Below, one piece after another: positions 53,564 to 61,978 of a stretch of 64,000 bases of DNA. Below the pieces are notes generated by a model that saw only the letters and a list, made by a program, of their open reading frames with translations, was not told where the DNA came from and did not search any database. Source of the DNA: Zobellia russellii (GTDB taxonomy: Bacteria; Bacteroidota; Bacteroidia; Flavobacteriales; Flavobacteriaceae); NCBI RefSeq assembly GCF_018728565.1, contig NZ_JACSOI010000004.1, positions 124,001 to 188,000 on the forward strand, written 5' to 3'. A program made the position numbers and the translations under genes. Each line of letters opens with the position of its first letter. The stretch's first letter is position 1.

Positions 53564-55789
53564 TTATTTCTCGTTTTCCAGTTCTTCTATAGTCCAGTAA
53601 TCCTCGCGATCTTTGTTTTCGTTCCGAACCTTACTAACCTGCCAAGAGCCAATACCTTTAGAATCGTTCAAGTGCATTCTGATGTAAGTCAGTACACTAG
53701 CAATATAGTCATCGTCCTGTTGTTTCATGCCCGCCATAACACCGGAATACTCTTTGCCATCAACCGGCCCTGTTAGACCATTAAGAAGAATTTTTACGGG
53801 GATATCCCATTTTTTAGCCGTTACTCGCGGAGAACCCACCAATGAAGGGGCCATGCCCTCAATACCCGTTCCGTTAATACCATGGCAAGAAGCGCATAAG
53901 TTTTTGAAATGGGTATATCCATTAACAATTCTATTTCGGGTATTGCTACTCTCAAGAACATATTGTTTTTTAATCTGTTCAATTTCTAAGGGAACCTCCT
54001 TTAAGCTTTCTTCACCAATACTTGCAATTGCTTCGTTGTTGGGGTTGGCAGCTATAATTTTGGAAATGGTTTCGTTGCCTTTTTTGTCTTTAGTAGACCG
54101 TAACGAAAGTACCACCTGCTGTAAGACCTCAGGATTTTTATCGCTTTTTAAAGTTTCAACAGCGTTAAGAACAGTCGTGTCACCAGATGCCAAAAATGGT
54201 TCGCTTAAACGTACCGCTGCCATGCGTACCCGGGCATCTTCATCTTGCAAAGCATCCAAAACCAAAGTTTTATCAATAGCATCAAGACCGTCTAGCGTCC
54301 AAATGGCATGAAGCCTGCCCAAAGCATAATCCGTATCGCCAAACATTGAACCTATAAAGGGGTCTCCGCCAGTTACAATATCCTTTAAATCCGAAACTAT
54401 GGATTTGTCCTGCTTAAGTACCAGAAGTTTTTGGGCCGTAAGCCTATACCAACCGTTAGGATGATGCAAGTAATCTACTAGTTCATTAGAGGTTTTGTGT
54501 AATAGGTCTTCTTGTTTGGAAGGAGCTATTTCATCATGTACTATTCTGTAAATTCTACCCTTCCCAATATTCTTGTCAAAACCTTTTCGTTCTACCACAG
54601 GACGTAAAAAGCTTCCTTTTCTTACCCAGTTCCCTTCTTGAATAATGCCACGGTACATATCTACTACGTATAAGCAACCGTCAGGACCTGTTTGGGTATC
54701 TACAGGCCTAAAGTTGGTATCTGTGGATGCCAGGAATTCTGTTTCCCCGTAAGGGTTGGACAATACCTTCTTACCATTAACCATATTTACTTTTGCACGA
54801 CGAATTAAACGTCCTACGGGCTCAGGAATAAAAAGGTCTCCGTACATGGGCAGTTTGTCTCCCAAGAAGATAGATTGGCCACAACTGGCCGTAAAATGGT
54901 TTAAAGTGCCGTCTTCACGCAATCTTCTGAGTCCGCCCTGTACGTCTGGAGTTCCAATGATGGGCCATACTTTCTCAAAACCTTCTTCCCATTTCCCTTC
55001 CATTTCCAAGGTGCCGTAATAAGGATGTTGTTGGTAACCTAGAGCGGGAGTTTCCCCACCTGCGCTGGAATAATAAATTTGACCCACTTCATCCTGTGTC
55101 ATACCCCATTGTCCAGAAGGCGCATCCCTTAACGTATCAATTTCCATTTCACCTTTGGTAAAACGGTACCGTAAGGAACCGTTGGATAAATAAAGATAAT
55201 TGTCCAAACCCCATATCATGGTAGCGGATTGGTGCTCCAGATTGGCATTGTCCCTTTTGTTGTTTTCAAGCACTAGCTTCTTTTCATCAGCTACGTTATC
55301 ACCATCGGTATCCCTATAACTATAAAGGCTACGGTTGTAAGTTTCACCAATAAGAACACGGTCATCCAAAGGGAGTATAATCCTAGGGAGAATTAGGCTG
55401 TCTACAAAAACAGTGCTTTTGTCCATTTTCCCATCACCATCAATATCCTCAAGAACCGAAACCCTGCTCCATGGCTCGTTTTCATCTGTACCGTCTATGT
55501 CTTGCATGTAGGTAATCATTTCAGCAACATAGAGTTTACCATCCGGACCCCAAGCAATTGTTACAGGTTCGTTGATCATAGGCTCACTAGCCACTAGTTC
55601 CATATGATAACCTTCGGGTAAATGCATTGTTTTCATACTTTCTTCAGGAGACATAAAAACTACGGGTGGGTCTTTTACCAATTGGGGTTTGGTGTAAATA
55701 ACATCTGCATAAACAGGTTTCTCTTTTTTGCAACTGCCCAGGATAATCAGAATAAAGGCCGAAATAGCAAAGAAAAAATAACGTCTCAT
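53564..55789 (-). CDS. PVC-type membrane-bound dehydrogenase with HEAT repeats and C-terminal cytochrome c
   Basis: With the ATG at 55789 the protein has 741 residues and a lipobox LILGSC; an ORF start at 55825 adds 12 residues. Domains: six-bladed propeller dehydrogenase (about 40-430; LPEGYHMELVASEPMINEP split as MELVASEPMINEP, VLEDIDGDGKMDK, TQTGPDGCLYVVDMYRG), HEAT-like repeats (about 450-610) and a class I cytochrome c with heme motif CASCH (about 632-636) and axial Met in VMAGM (about 688). It would oxidise a carbohydrate outside the cytoplasm and pass electrons to the fused heme. Same scaffold as the cupredoxin-fused protein at 5751-9257. Followed closely by the unusual GH2. Confidence 0.92.
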   Translation of the reverse strand: MRRYFFFAISAFILIILGSCKKEKPVYADVIYTKPQLVKDPPVVFMSPEESMKTMHLPEGYHMELVASEPMINEPVTIAWGPDGKLYVAEMITYMQDIDGTDENEPWSRVSVLEDIDGDGKMDKSTVFVDSLILPRIILPLDDRVLIGETYNRSLYSYRDTDGDNVADEKKLVLENNKRDNANLEHQSATMIWGLDNYLYLSNGSLRYRFTKGEMEIDTLRDAPSGQWGMTQDEVGQIYYSSAGGETPALGYQQHPYYGTLEMEGKWEEGFEKVWPIIGTPDVQGGLRRLREDGTLNHFTASCGQSIFLGDKLPMYGDLFIPEPVGRLIRRAKVNMVNGKKVLSNPYGETEFLASTDTNFRPVDTQTGPDGCLYVVDMYRGIIQEGNWVRKGSFLRPVVERKGFDKNIGKGRIYRIVHDEIAPSKQEDLLHKTSNELVDYLHHPNGWYRLTAQKLLVLKQDKSIVSDLKDIVTGGDPFIGSMFGDTDYALGRLHAIWTLDGLDAIDKTLVLDALQDEDARVRMAAVRLSEPFLASGDTTVLNAVETLKSDKNPEVLQQVVLSLRSTKDKKGNETISKIIAANPNNEAIASIGEESLKEVPLEIEQIKKQYVLESSNTRNRIVNGYTHFKNLCASCHGINGTGIEGMAPSLVGSPRVTAKKWDIPVKILLNGLTGPVDGKEYSGVMAGMKQQDDDYIASVLTYIRMHLNDSKGIGSWQVSKVRNENKDREDYWTIEELENEK

Positions 55790-56226
55790 AAAATGGTTTT
55801 GAAACTGGTAAAGGAATTTGAACATGTCTTTTTTGGTGTTTGTTTATTTGTCTGTTTTGGTCGAAATGATGTTTTAAAGGTATTGAGTTGTATAGAAATT
55901 AATCTATGCTCGTTTTTTGGTACTTAAATCCTGCTTGACGTAAAATTAACCATAGCATTATGTTGAGTTTGATACAAATGGTCAGATGCCTATATCAAAT
56001 GTACTTTTTGATGATTTCTAATTTTCTAAATCGATATGACACAGCAATTGGTTTTGAGAATTTTTTAAAATTATTTAAAACCGTTTCTAAATGTATCTTT
56101 TATCCATATTGAAAAGGGATATCTAGTACTAGAAAAGTGTTGTTTCTCTATTATTGGATAGCTCTACATAGTTTCTTGCATTTTCTTTACACGATTTTCT
56201 TAACTGGGTTTATGAATTGCGTTTTT
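55790..56226. other. Gene-free region upstream of the dehydrogenase/cytochrome gene
   Basis: 437 bases without a credible ORF. It holds a perfect 12-base palindrome TCTAGTACTAGA at 56122-56133. Otherwise the sequence is AT-rich with no clear hairpin terminator. It presumably contains the promoter of the 55789 to 50612 transcript. Confidence 0.55.
56122..56133. promoter_or_regulatory. Palindromic TCTAGT site upstream of the dehydrogenase/cytochrome operon
   Basis: TCTAGTACTAGA is a perfect palindrome made of two abutting TCTAGT half-sites in opposite orientation. The same half-site occurs as direct repeats at 44695-44710 and 50416-50431. It is 333 bases upstream of the predicted start, so its control of that gene is less certain. 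Confidence 0.5.
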
Positions 56227-58716
56227 TTAATGTCTTGATTGTTCGCTTGCAGAAATTTTGGAATACGCTATTATTAGCCCACCCTCTTTTGTTTTCCCAA
56301 GGAGTTTTCCGGCAAAATTGATAGCTGTAATTCCGTTTCCAGTGCCGTCAAATTCAACTATCAGGTCTTTTCCCTTTTTCTTAGCTTTAATAACTTTTGA
56401 ACCTTTTCCAAAATCGACTTCCTCAGAAGCGCCGAATCTTAAAGAGGTAAGGTCGATATCGTTTTGCGCGTCAAAACCTGCTTCTGAAAGTATTAGAATT
56501 TTAATCTTTTTTGTGGTTGAATCTACCTTCCTTTTATTCAGCATCTTAATGCGTTTATGCACAGTAAGGGGAACAATGATGTTTTTTGAACTGTGTTTGT
56601 CCTTAGCCAGATCATCTGCTTTTGGGACATCTATCACAGCAAGGGAAAGATGGGTGGCCCTGCCGTATTCATCTTGTAATATATGCGGGCGCTCTAGTTT
56701 GTGCCAATGGGTTCGCGTACCGTCTTCATAGGAAGTATTGTCCGGTGTGTAGGCCGTACCGGGATTGAATTTCCAATGGATGCCATCGTGTGAACGTAGA
56801 TAAATTGCCCGATAATCCCAGAATGCATTGATCATCATATGATACTGTACGTCATCTTTCCAAAGTACGGGGTCTTCGTAATTGCTGTTTCTATATTTTT
56901 CAGGGATAATAGGGTTGTATCTGATCTGGTCGGTCAGCACGGTATAGGGGCCAAGCGGGTCGTCCGTGGCACTGCGCATCATTTCCCCGGCCTTTGTTAC
57001 AAATAGAAACCGACCATCTTCTAATTGAACTCCCGAAAGATTGCGATAATAACGATATGACAGTTTTTCGTCTTCATTAGTGCTTTTCCAATCAACGGTC
57101 ATGGTTCCCAAACGTTTCCATGGGCCGTTCATGGTTTTAGAGGTGAACAAGGTAGCTTCCCAGTCTACGAGGGAGTAGAGCATATATGTGCCGTCGTTCA
57201 ATAGGATAATATCGGGATTATGGCCCAATCCGTTTTGAAAACCATAGGCCGTATCTTTTTTTACCTTGTAGGGTCCTGTTGGGGTTTCGGAGACTACATG
57301 GGCCACTGTTGAGTTGGGCCATTCCCAATGGCCTTTGGTTGCATTTGCCGGCCATCGGGTAACCAATATATGGTATTTTTGGTCTTGGTCTTTTACCGGT
57401 CTGCCGCCCCAATAGCTCCACTCGGGATCTTCTATACCGTTATCGGGGTCACGGGGCAAAACGCCTTCCGCTCCCCAAAGATCGGTTCGCAATTGCTTAT
57501 GGATGGGCATGGGTAAGATAAGGTCGCTAAACGAAGTGCCGGATACCGCTTTTACTTTGGCCCTTGCCAGTTGTGAGGCCTTACTCTTATTTCCTGAATG
57601 ATCGTGGGCGAAGACCACATACGAGTTATAGTCTTCTTTTTTCGGGGTAAAATCAACATATTGGGTGCTTGTAAGGTCATGGGCGATCTGGCGAAGATGA
57701 TTTCCATTGGCATCCCCTCTATACACCGAGTAACTGGCCACATCAACATCGATACTTTTGTTCCACTCCAGTTTAATTTCGGTTTCAAGGGCCTCAATTT
57801 TTAGTGTAGAAGGAGGGGCAGGGGCTTCATGGTCTATTTTTTTAAGCAGCACTTTGTTCGATCCTGCCGATTCTGAAGTGTTGAGGCGGGTTACAACATA
57901 GCTATATGCCATACCGTTGATAAGGTTTGTATCGGTAAAACTTAGATCCGCGGTCGTGGTCAGTTTGTTGTAGGCGTCGCTTTTTCCTTTGTTTCTGTAA
58001 ACCGAAAACTTGCTGTCTGAATTCGCTTTTTTATCCGTCCAATCCAAACGGATACCGTCGGCCACTATTTTTCCCGAAAGGCTAGGACCTTCTTTTTCGG
58101 GAGCTTTTACGCTAAGGTTGACATAATCTAGAAAAACTTTTACATCCTCACTGGAATAAAATACGACCCGAACACGGGGAGGTCCAGCCACTACATCCTC
58201 TTGGGTTAGGGTATAGGTGCCTGAAAAATGTTCTATGGTTTTGTCCATACCTATGAGTTTTACTTTTTCGGCCAAGATGCGCTTCTGTTCACCAAAAAAC
58301 AGATGTAAGGAAAGTGAACCTTTACTTATGTATTCCAAATCGGCCCCAAGGCTCCAGTTCAATTCATCGCCCACTTTTAGGTCTTGATACTCAGTGGTCG
58401 TGTTCAAAGGCTTGGAATCGATATAGGCATAATCGAAAGAACTAAAATAGCGACCGGTGAAAAGGCCCATTGAGTGGCCTTCTTTTTGTGGTTCGTTGGA
58501 GGGTGTCCAGAATGGGGATTGTAATCCGAGGCGCCAAGAACCGGCCTGTATCATATTAAAATCACCATCGTTTACATTGGGGTAGGGGGCGTTGCCCCCA
58601 AGGAGAACACTTTGTGCCGATAAACTCAAGTGGCAAAAAAGAAGCAATACAATTGATAGAAAAGTATATGCAGGGGTACTTTTTTCTTTTTTCCGATAGT
58701 GATTTAGATGTCTCAT
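56227..58716 (-). CDS. Modular secreted GH43-like enzyme with CBM-like and two fibronectin III domains
   Basis: An 829-residue protein with a Sec signal (FLSIVLLLFCHLSLSAQ). Residues about 35-210 form a CBM-like beta-sandwich (VLLGGNAPYPNVNDGDF). Two fibronectin type III domains follow at about 215-295 and 300-390 (IRLDWTDKKANSDSKFSVYR-like, LEWNKSIDVDVASYSVYRGD, split as KLEWNKSIDVDVASYSVYR). A five-bladed propeller (about 400-720) has WSYWGGRPVKDQDQKYHILV, GLGHNPDIILLNDGTYML, NYEDPVLWKDDVQYHMMI and LERPHILQDEYG. The C-terminal beta domain closes the protein. The propeller is related to the 24694-25845 protein. Blade acids suggest an active exo-glycosidase on a galactan side chain; not one of the usual GH117 or GH43 patterns. 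Confidence 0.82.
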   Translation of the reverse strand: MRHLNHYRKKEKSTPAYTFLSIVLLLFCHLSLSAQSVLLGGNAPYPNVNDGDFNMIQAGSWRLGLQSPFWTPSNEPQKEGHSMGLFTGRYFSSFDYAYIDSKPLNTTTEYQDLKVGDELNWSLGADLEYISKGSLSLHLFFGEQKRILAEKVKLIGMDKTIEHFSGTYTLTQEDVVAGPPRVRVVFYSSEDVKVFLDYVNLSVKAPEKEGPSLSGKIVADGIRLDWTDKKANSDSKFSVYRNKGKSDAYNKLTTTADLSFTDTNLINGMAYSYVVTRLNTSESAGSNKVLLKKIDHEAPAPPSTLKIEALETEIKLEWNKSIDVDVASYSVYRGDANGNHLRQIAHDLTSTQYVDFTPKKEDYNSYVVFAHDHSGNKSKASQLARAKVKAVSGTSFSDLILPMPIHKQLRTDLWGAEGVLPRDPDNGIEDPEWSYWGGRPVKDQDQKYHILVTRWPANATKGHWEWPNSTVAHVVSETPTGPYKVKKDTAYGFQNGLGHNPDIILLNDGTYMLYSLVDWEATLFTSKTMNGPWKRLGTMTVDWKSTNEDEKLSYRYYRNLSGVQLEDGRFLFVTKAGEMMRSATDDPLGPYTVLTDQIRYNPIIPEKYRNSNYEDPVLWKDDVQYHMMINAFWDYRAIYLRSHDGIHWKFNPGTAYTPDNTSYEDGTRTHWHKLERPHILQDEYGRATHLSLAVIDVPKADDLAKDKHSSKNIIVPLTVHKRIKMLNKRKVDSTTKKIKILILSEAGFDAQNDIDLTSLRFGASEEVDFGKGSKVIKAKKKGKDLIVEFDGTGNGITAINFAGKLLGKTKEGGLIIAYSKISASEQSRH

Positions 58717-58763
58717 TTTCTGTATTACTATATTAGTGTTCTATTACTTTTGAGCGAGAAAAT

Positions 58764-60284
58764 TTAACGGCGCTCAATTTTTAGCACATAGGCAAAATTG
58801 CAGGGTTTTTGTTTCGGAAATTGAACAACAAGGCCTTCCACTTTCTGTTCCCATTTGATGCTTTCACTGCTTCCCAACATTGAAATATTTTTGATGTCTC
58901 CGGGATAGAGTTTCCCCTTGCTGCCTAATGTTCTAATGGTAATTTGTTCCCCTGGCCATTCCATACAGATAGCGTACAAATTTTTTCCGTTTTGGGTAAA
59001 CCGAATATCTTCTGAAGTGTATTTCGGAATCAATTCCCCGTGGTTTTTTCCTTGTCCGTGATGGCCGGGATTGGTTACTTCCGTAGGTCCTTCGCCATAA
59101 AATATCCAGGGCATGGTGTTGTAGATGGCTTCTCCATTTATTTTCAACCAATCACCCATGGCATATAGTTCCTTTTTGGTTTCCTCTGGAAAACTACCAT
59201 CTGCTTTTGGGGGTACGTTTAGAAGCATTCTACCATTCTTACTGGTCATGTCTATCAACATATCGATTAATGTGCCGGCATCCTTTACCTTGTTCACAGG
59301 GTTATAAAACCATGTACTGGGCCATTCAAAGTGGCGTTGCATATTGATGTCGGCCATCCATGGGTCATATTGCATTCCCAATAGGTTTCCGTCTTCAATA
59401 TCACGAATACCTATTCCTGGTGGAATATCATGGGTTTTATAAAATACTTCTACTTCTTTCCCTAATTTTAGCCCCTTGTTAAAATAATCACTGATCAATT
59501 TTTGCTGATAACTTTCGGGTACACTGATCAGTTCATTATCACCTTCCGGTAACAGGCGGCCACGGTCTGTGTACTTTTTTAATTCGCCTTTTACGGTTCC
59601 TCCAAATCCAGTATCAAACCAAATCATATCTGGTTCGTGTTTGTCAATAGCTTCAGAAATACGATCAAACCAAGCTTTAAAAATAACTTCTGCTATTCGG
59701 CCTTCATTGGCCGTAGCGTACTTTGAATTATCCTCATGGGGATTGAGGTAAGTAGGGTCGTCTTTGGATAACCGGCCCCACATACGGCTCCAAAAATCAC
59801 CCGTATGAAAAGAGGATATTATAGGCATATTGCGTTTGCGGAGTTCTTTTGCCAGGCTTCCGTATATGTCTACTTTAGGTCCTTTGTTTATGGAATTCCA
59901 ATCGGTTATATCGCTATCCCAATTTACGACCCCGCTACCGTGCCATGCTACGGGTCCGCCAAATTGGGCGCCTGCATCTTGCATCAAATCGACCCATTTT
60001 TTAGCATCGAATTTTTCACCTTTCCAAGCTTCAATAGCTTCAAGAACGGTCATTTCTGGGTTGTTGGAGGCTACTTGTACGGTTTGCGGTCCCCAATGAA
60101 AATAGATTCCGAATTTCATTCCGTACAACCAATCTGGTGTGTTGTGTTTTTGCAATGAGGACCATTCTGCTTCGTAGGACAAAGCTGATAGTTCACTTTT
60201 ATTGTTTGAGTTTTGGGCAAAACTTATTGCGGTTGTCACGAGGAAAACATGGCAGAAAGCAAAAAGAGTTTTAAAGTTTTTCAT
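58764..60284 (-). CDS. GH29-like alpha-L-fucosidase / alpha-L-galactosidase
   Basis: A 506-residue protein with a Sec signal (CHVFLVTTAISFAQ). The GH29 TIM barrel starts at WLYGMKFGIYFHWG. The catalytic nucleophile is D224 in PDMIWFDTGFG. The usual KHHDGF histidine pair is altered to VAWHGSGVVNWDSD, so substrate recognition differs from common alpha-L-fucosidases. A C-terminal beta-sandwich follows (about 400-506). A GH29 of the Bacteroides plebeius porphyran locus has been reported as an alpha-L-galactosidase, which would fit here. It is 47 bases upstream of the modular GH43-like gene, in one operon. Confidence 0.9.
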   Translation of the reverse strand: MKNFKTLFAFCHVFLVTTAISFAQNSNNKSELSALSYEAEWSSLQKHNTPDWLYGMKFGIYFHWGPQTVQVASNNPEMTVLEAIEAWKGEKFDAKKWVDLMQDAGAQFGGPVAWHGSGVVNWDSDITDWNSINKGPKVDIYGSLAKELRKRNMPIISSFHTGDFWSRMWGRLSKDDPTYLNPHEDNSKYATANEGRIAEVIFKAWFDRISEAIDKHEPDMIWFDTGFGGTVKGELKKYTDRGRLLPEGDNELISVPESYQQKLISDYFNKGLKLGKEVEVFYKTHDIPPGIGIRDIEDGNLLGMQYDPWMADINMQRHFEWPSTWFYNPVNKVKDAGTLIDMLIDMTSKNGRMLLNVPPKADGSFPEETKKELYAMGDWLKINGEAIYNTMPWIFYGEGPTEVTNPGHHGQGKNHGELIPKYTSEDIRFTQNGKNLYAICMEWPGEQITIRTLGSKGKLYPGDIKNISMLGSSESIKWEQKVEGLVVQFPKQKPCNFAYVLKIERR

Positions 60285-60581
60285 TTTGATTATTTTTTGT
60301 TCTTATTTGACCTATCCGTAGGTATTGCCGTTTAAATAGCTAATAAATCAACTGTCTGTCCACACTTTGCGAAACTTTATTTTCTTTATGGATAACACTG
60401 CGTTATTTGATAGAAAGGGGGATTTCTGCATATTCGATGAGGGTACTGCTAAAAAAGAAAAAGTTCAGGTTTTTATTTGGAATAGTATTGACAGCGACTT
60501 ATACACATTGGTACATATAATAATACGTTTAGTCTATTTATGGGATTACTACTTTTTTAGCTGACTGTTTCAATTCTAATT
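60285..60581. other. Gene-free gap between the GH29 and GH117 genes
   Basis: 297 bases. The palindrome ACCTATCCGTAGGT (60311-60324; 5-4-5) lies 27 bases upstream of the GH29 start and may be an operator or a leader hairpin. A 65-codon plus-strand ORF here has no recognisable features. It probably holds the promoter of the GH29 and GH43-like genes. Confidence 0.45.
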
Positions 60582-61844
60582 CTAGTTTTCGTTCAGCTTT
60601 TTAGTAGCGTTCATGGCACGTTCTCGCTGTTTGGCATTGAGTCCATGCTCTAACAAATACTCGAACTTTGGAGTATTGTGGTGGCGTTTCATTTGTTGGT
60701 CATCAACATCTAAACTTAGGTCGCAATCAAAACGAACTAGAACCACATGATTCTTTTTCCAGTCGCCCGTAGGGTTGGCAAAATGTGAAATCCCCCAAGT
60801 AATTCCACGACCATATTTAGTATCTGTAAAGGCATCAGCAATAAAAGGACCACCGGCATCTGGCATCATTTCTACCATGGCGGCAATCTCAAAATTTACC
60901 CAATCTTCCGCATATTGTATGGTGTTCATTTCGTTACCGTCTCTAATTGCAAAAGCGGCTACCCCTTTTTTGAAAGGAAATAGAGTTGTCTCATGTCCTG
61001 AACTCATTACCGGGTTCAGTGGGTGTTTTTCAAAAGGACCTAAAGGGTCATCTGCAATGGCAAGTCCATGCATGCGCACATTACCTTTGGTTTTCGTTTT
61101 ACCAAAATCGGATTTATAATACAGGTATATTTTTCCGTTATGAACTATAGGGTAGGGGTCATGAATAGAAAATTGGTCCCAAGAACCAGGAGCTCCGTTA
61201 GGTATAACTTCTTTGTTTAAAGGAGTCCAAGGACCATCAGGAGAATTGGCATAAGATACGGCAACGGGACAATTATCTCCACCACTTTTTCCCGGAGCTT
61301 CAGAAAACGCTTGATAATATAAATAGTATTTGCCTTTCCACTTTAAGATATCTGTAGTAGTAACGGAACGCCAGCCTACTTGAGGTTTGGGAGGTCTAGG
61401 AACGGCAACACCTTGCTCTTCCCATGTAAATCCATCTTTGGAGGTAGCGTAGAATATATCTGCCAAATCCCAATCTGCAGAGGGAATAGTATCATTGGAT
61501 TCCTCTACCCTTGGAATCCCTACCGGGGCCACAGGGGTTTCTCGGTGGGTGTACCAAATATAATATTTACCATTTTCAAAAATTACTTTTGAGGGGTCTC
61601 TTCGTGATATGGTGCCATCATTACCATGATAATCAAAACCTTTAAGTTCTGTATATTTAAATTGGGTGTACAATTCGTTGGATTCGGGACGAGCCCCTAA
61701 GTAGTTATCATAGTTCCGTTCTAAAGCGGCACTCAAAGGTCTGTTGGGTTTCTCTTCTGGCAACTCATAAGGAAATGCCTTTTCTTGGGCTTGGGCCATT
61801 GCAAAAGTGCTCAAACTTAATGCTAGTAAAATATACTGTTTCAT
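60582..61844 (-). CDS. GH117 alpha-1,3-(3,6-anhydro)-L-galactosidase
   Basis: A 420-residue protein with a Sec signal (YILLALSLSTFAMAQ). Full GH117 pattern: RPLSAALERNYDNY (the N-terminal helical swap used for dimers), LKGFDYHGNDGTISRRDPS with D83, WRSVTTTDILKWKGKYYLYY, SIHDPYPIVHNGKIYLYYKS, the HE pair in SGHETTLFPFKKG, and a C-terminal helix after FDCDLSLDVDD. In characterised members the two Asp, the Glu and an adjacent His act in catalysis and metal binding. It removes non-reducing-end 3,6-anhydro-L-galactose from neoagaro-oligosaccharides. This copy is closer to the classic agar-active clade in pattern than the 23346-24647 one. Confidence 0.95.
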   Translation of the reverse strand: MKQYILLALSLSTFAMAQAQEKAFPYELPEEKPNRPLSAALERNYDNYLGARPESNELYTQFKYTELKGFDYHGNDGTISRRDPSKVIFENGKYYIWYTHRETPVAPVGIPRVEESNDTIPSADWDLADIFYATSKDGFTWEEQGVAVPRPPKPQVGWRSVTTTDILKWKGKYYLYYQAFSEAPGKSGGDNCPVAVSYANSPDGPWTPLNKEVIPNGAPGSWDQFSIHDPYPIVHNGKIYLYYKSDFGKTKTKGNVRMHGLAIADDPLGPFEKHPLNPVMSSGHETTLFPFKKGVAAFAIRDGNEMNTIQYAEDWVNFEIAAMVEMMPDAGGPFIADAFTDTKYGRGITWGISHFANPTGDWKKNHVVLVRFDCDLSLDVDDQQMKRHHNTPKFEYLLEHGLNAKQRERAMNATKKLNEN

Positions 61845-61978
61845 AATATTGTTTTGGTATAAGTTGATGGATTAAATGTTTATATAGTTGAATGGATTAG
61901 TCTATGTTTTTTTATGAATCAACTAGTTTACACTTATTTCTTTTGGCTATATTGAAATCTGCATAAGACAAAGTCTAT

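Noticed and set aside
53727-54311. 194-codon plus-strand ORF
   Set aside because: It is entirely antisense to the HEAT and cytochrome part of the dehydrogenase gene, which has the recognisable heme motif.
60367-60564. 65-codon plus-strand ORF in the GH29/GH117 gap
   Set aside because: No motif, signal or neighbour on its strand; composition looks like translated AT-rich spacer.
61921-61928. AACTAGTT palindrome upstream of the GH117 gene as a member of the TCTAGT operator set
   Set aside because: Only a single CTAG core with different flanks and no second half-site; too weak to include.
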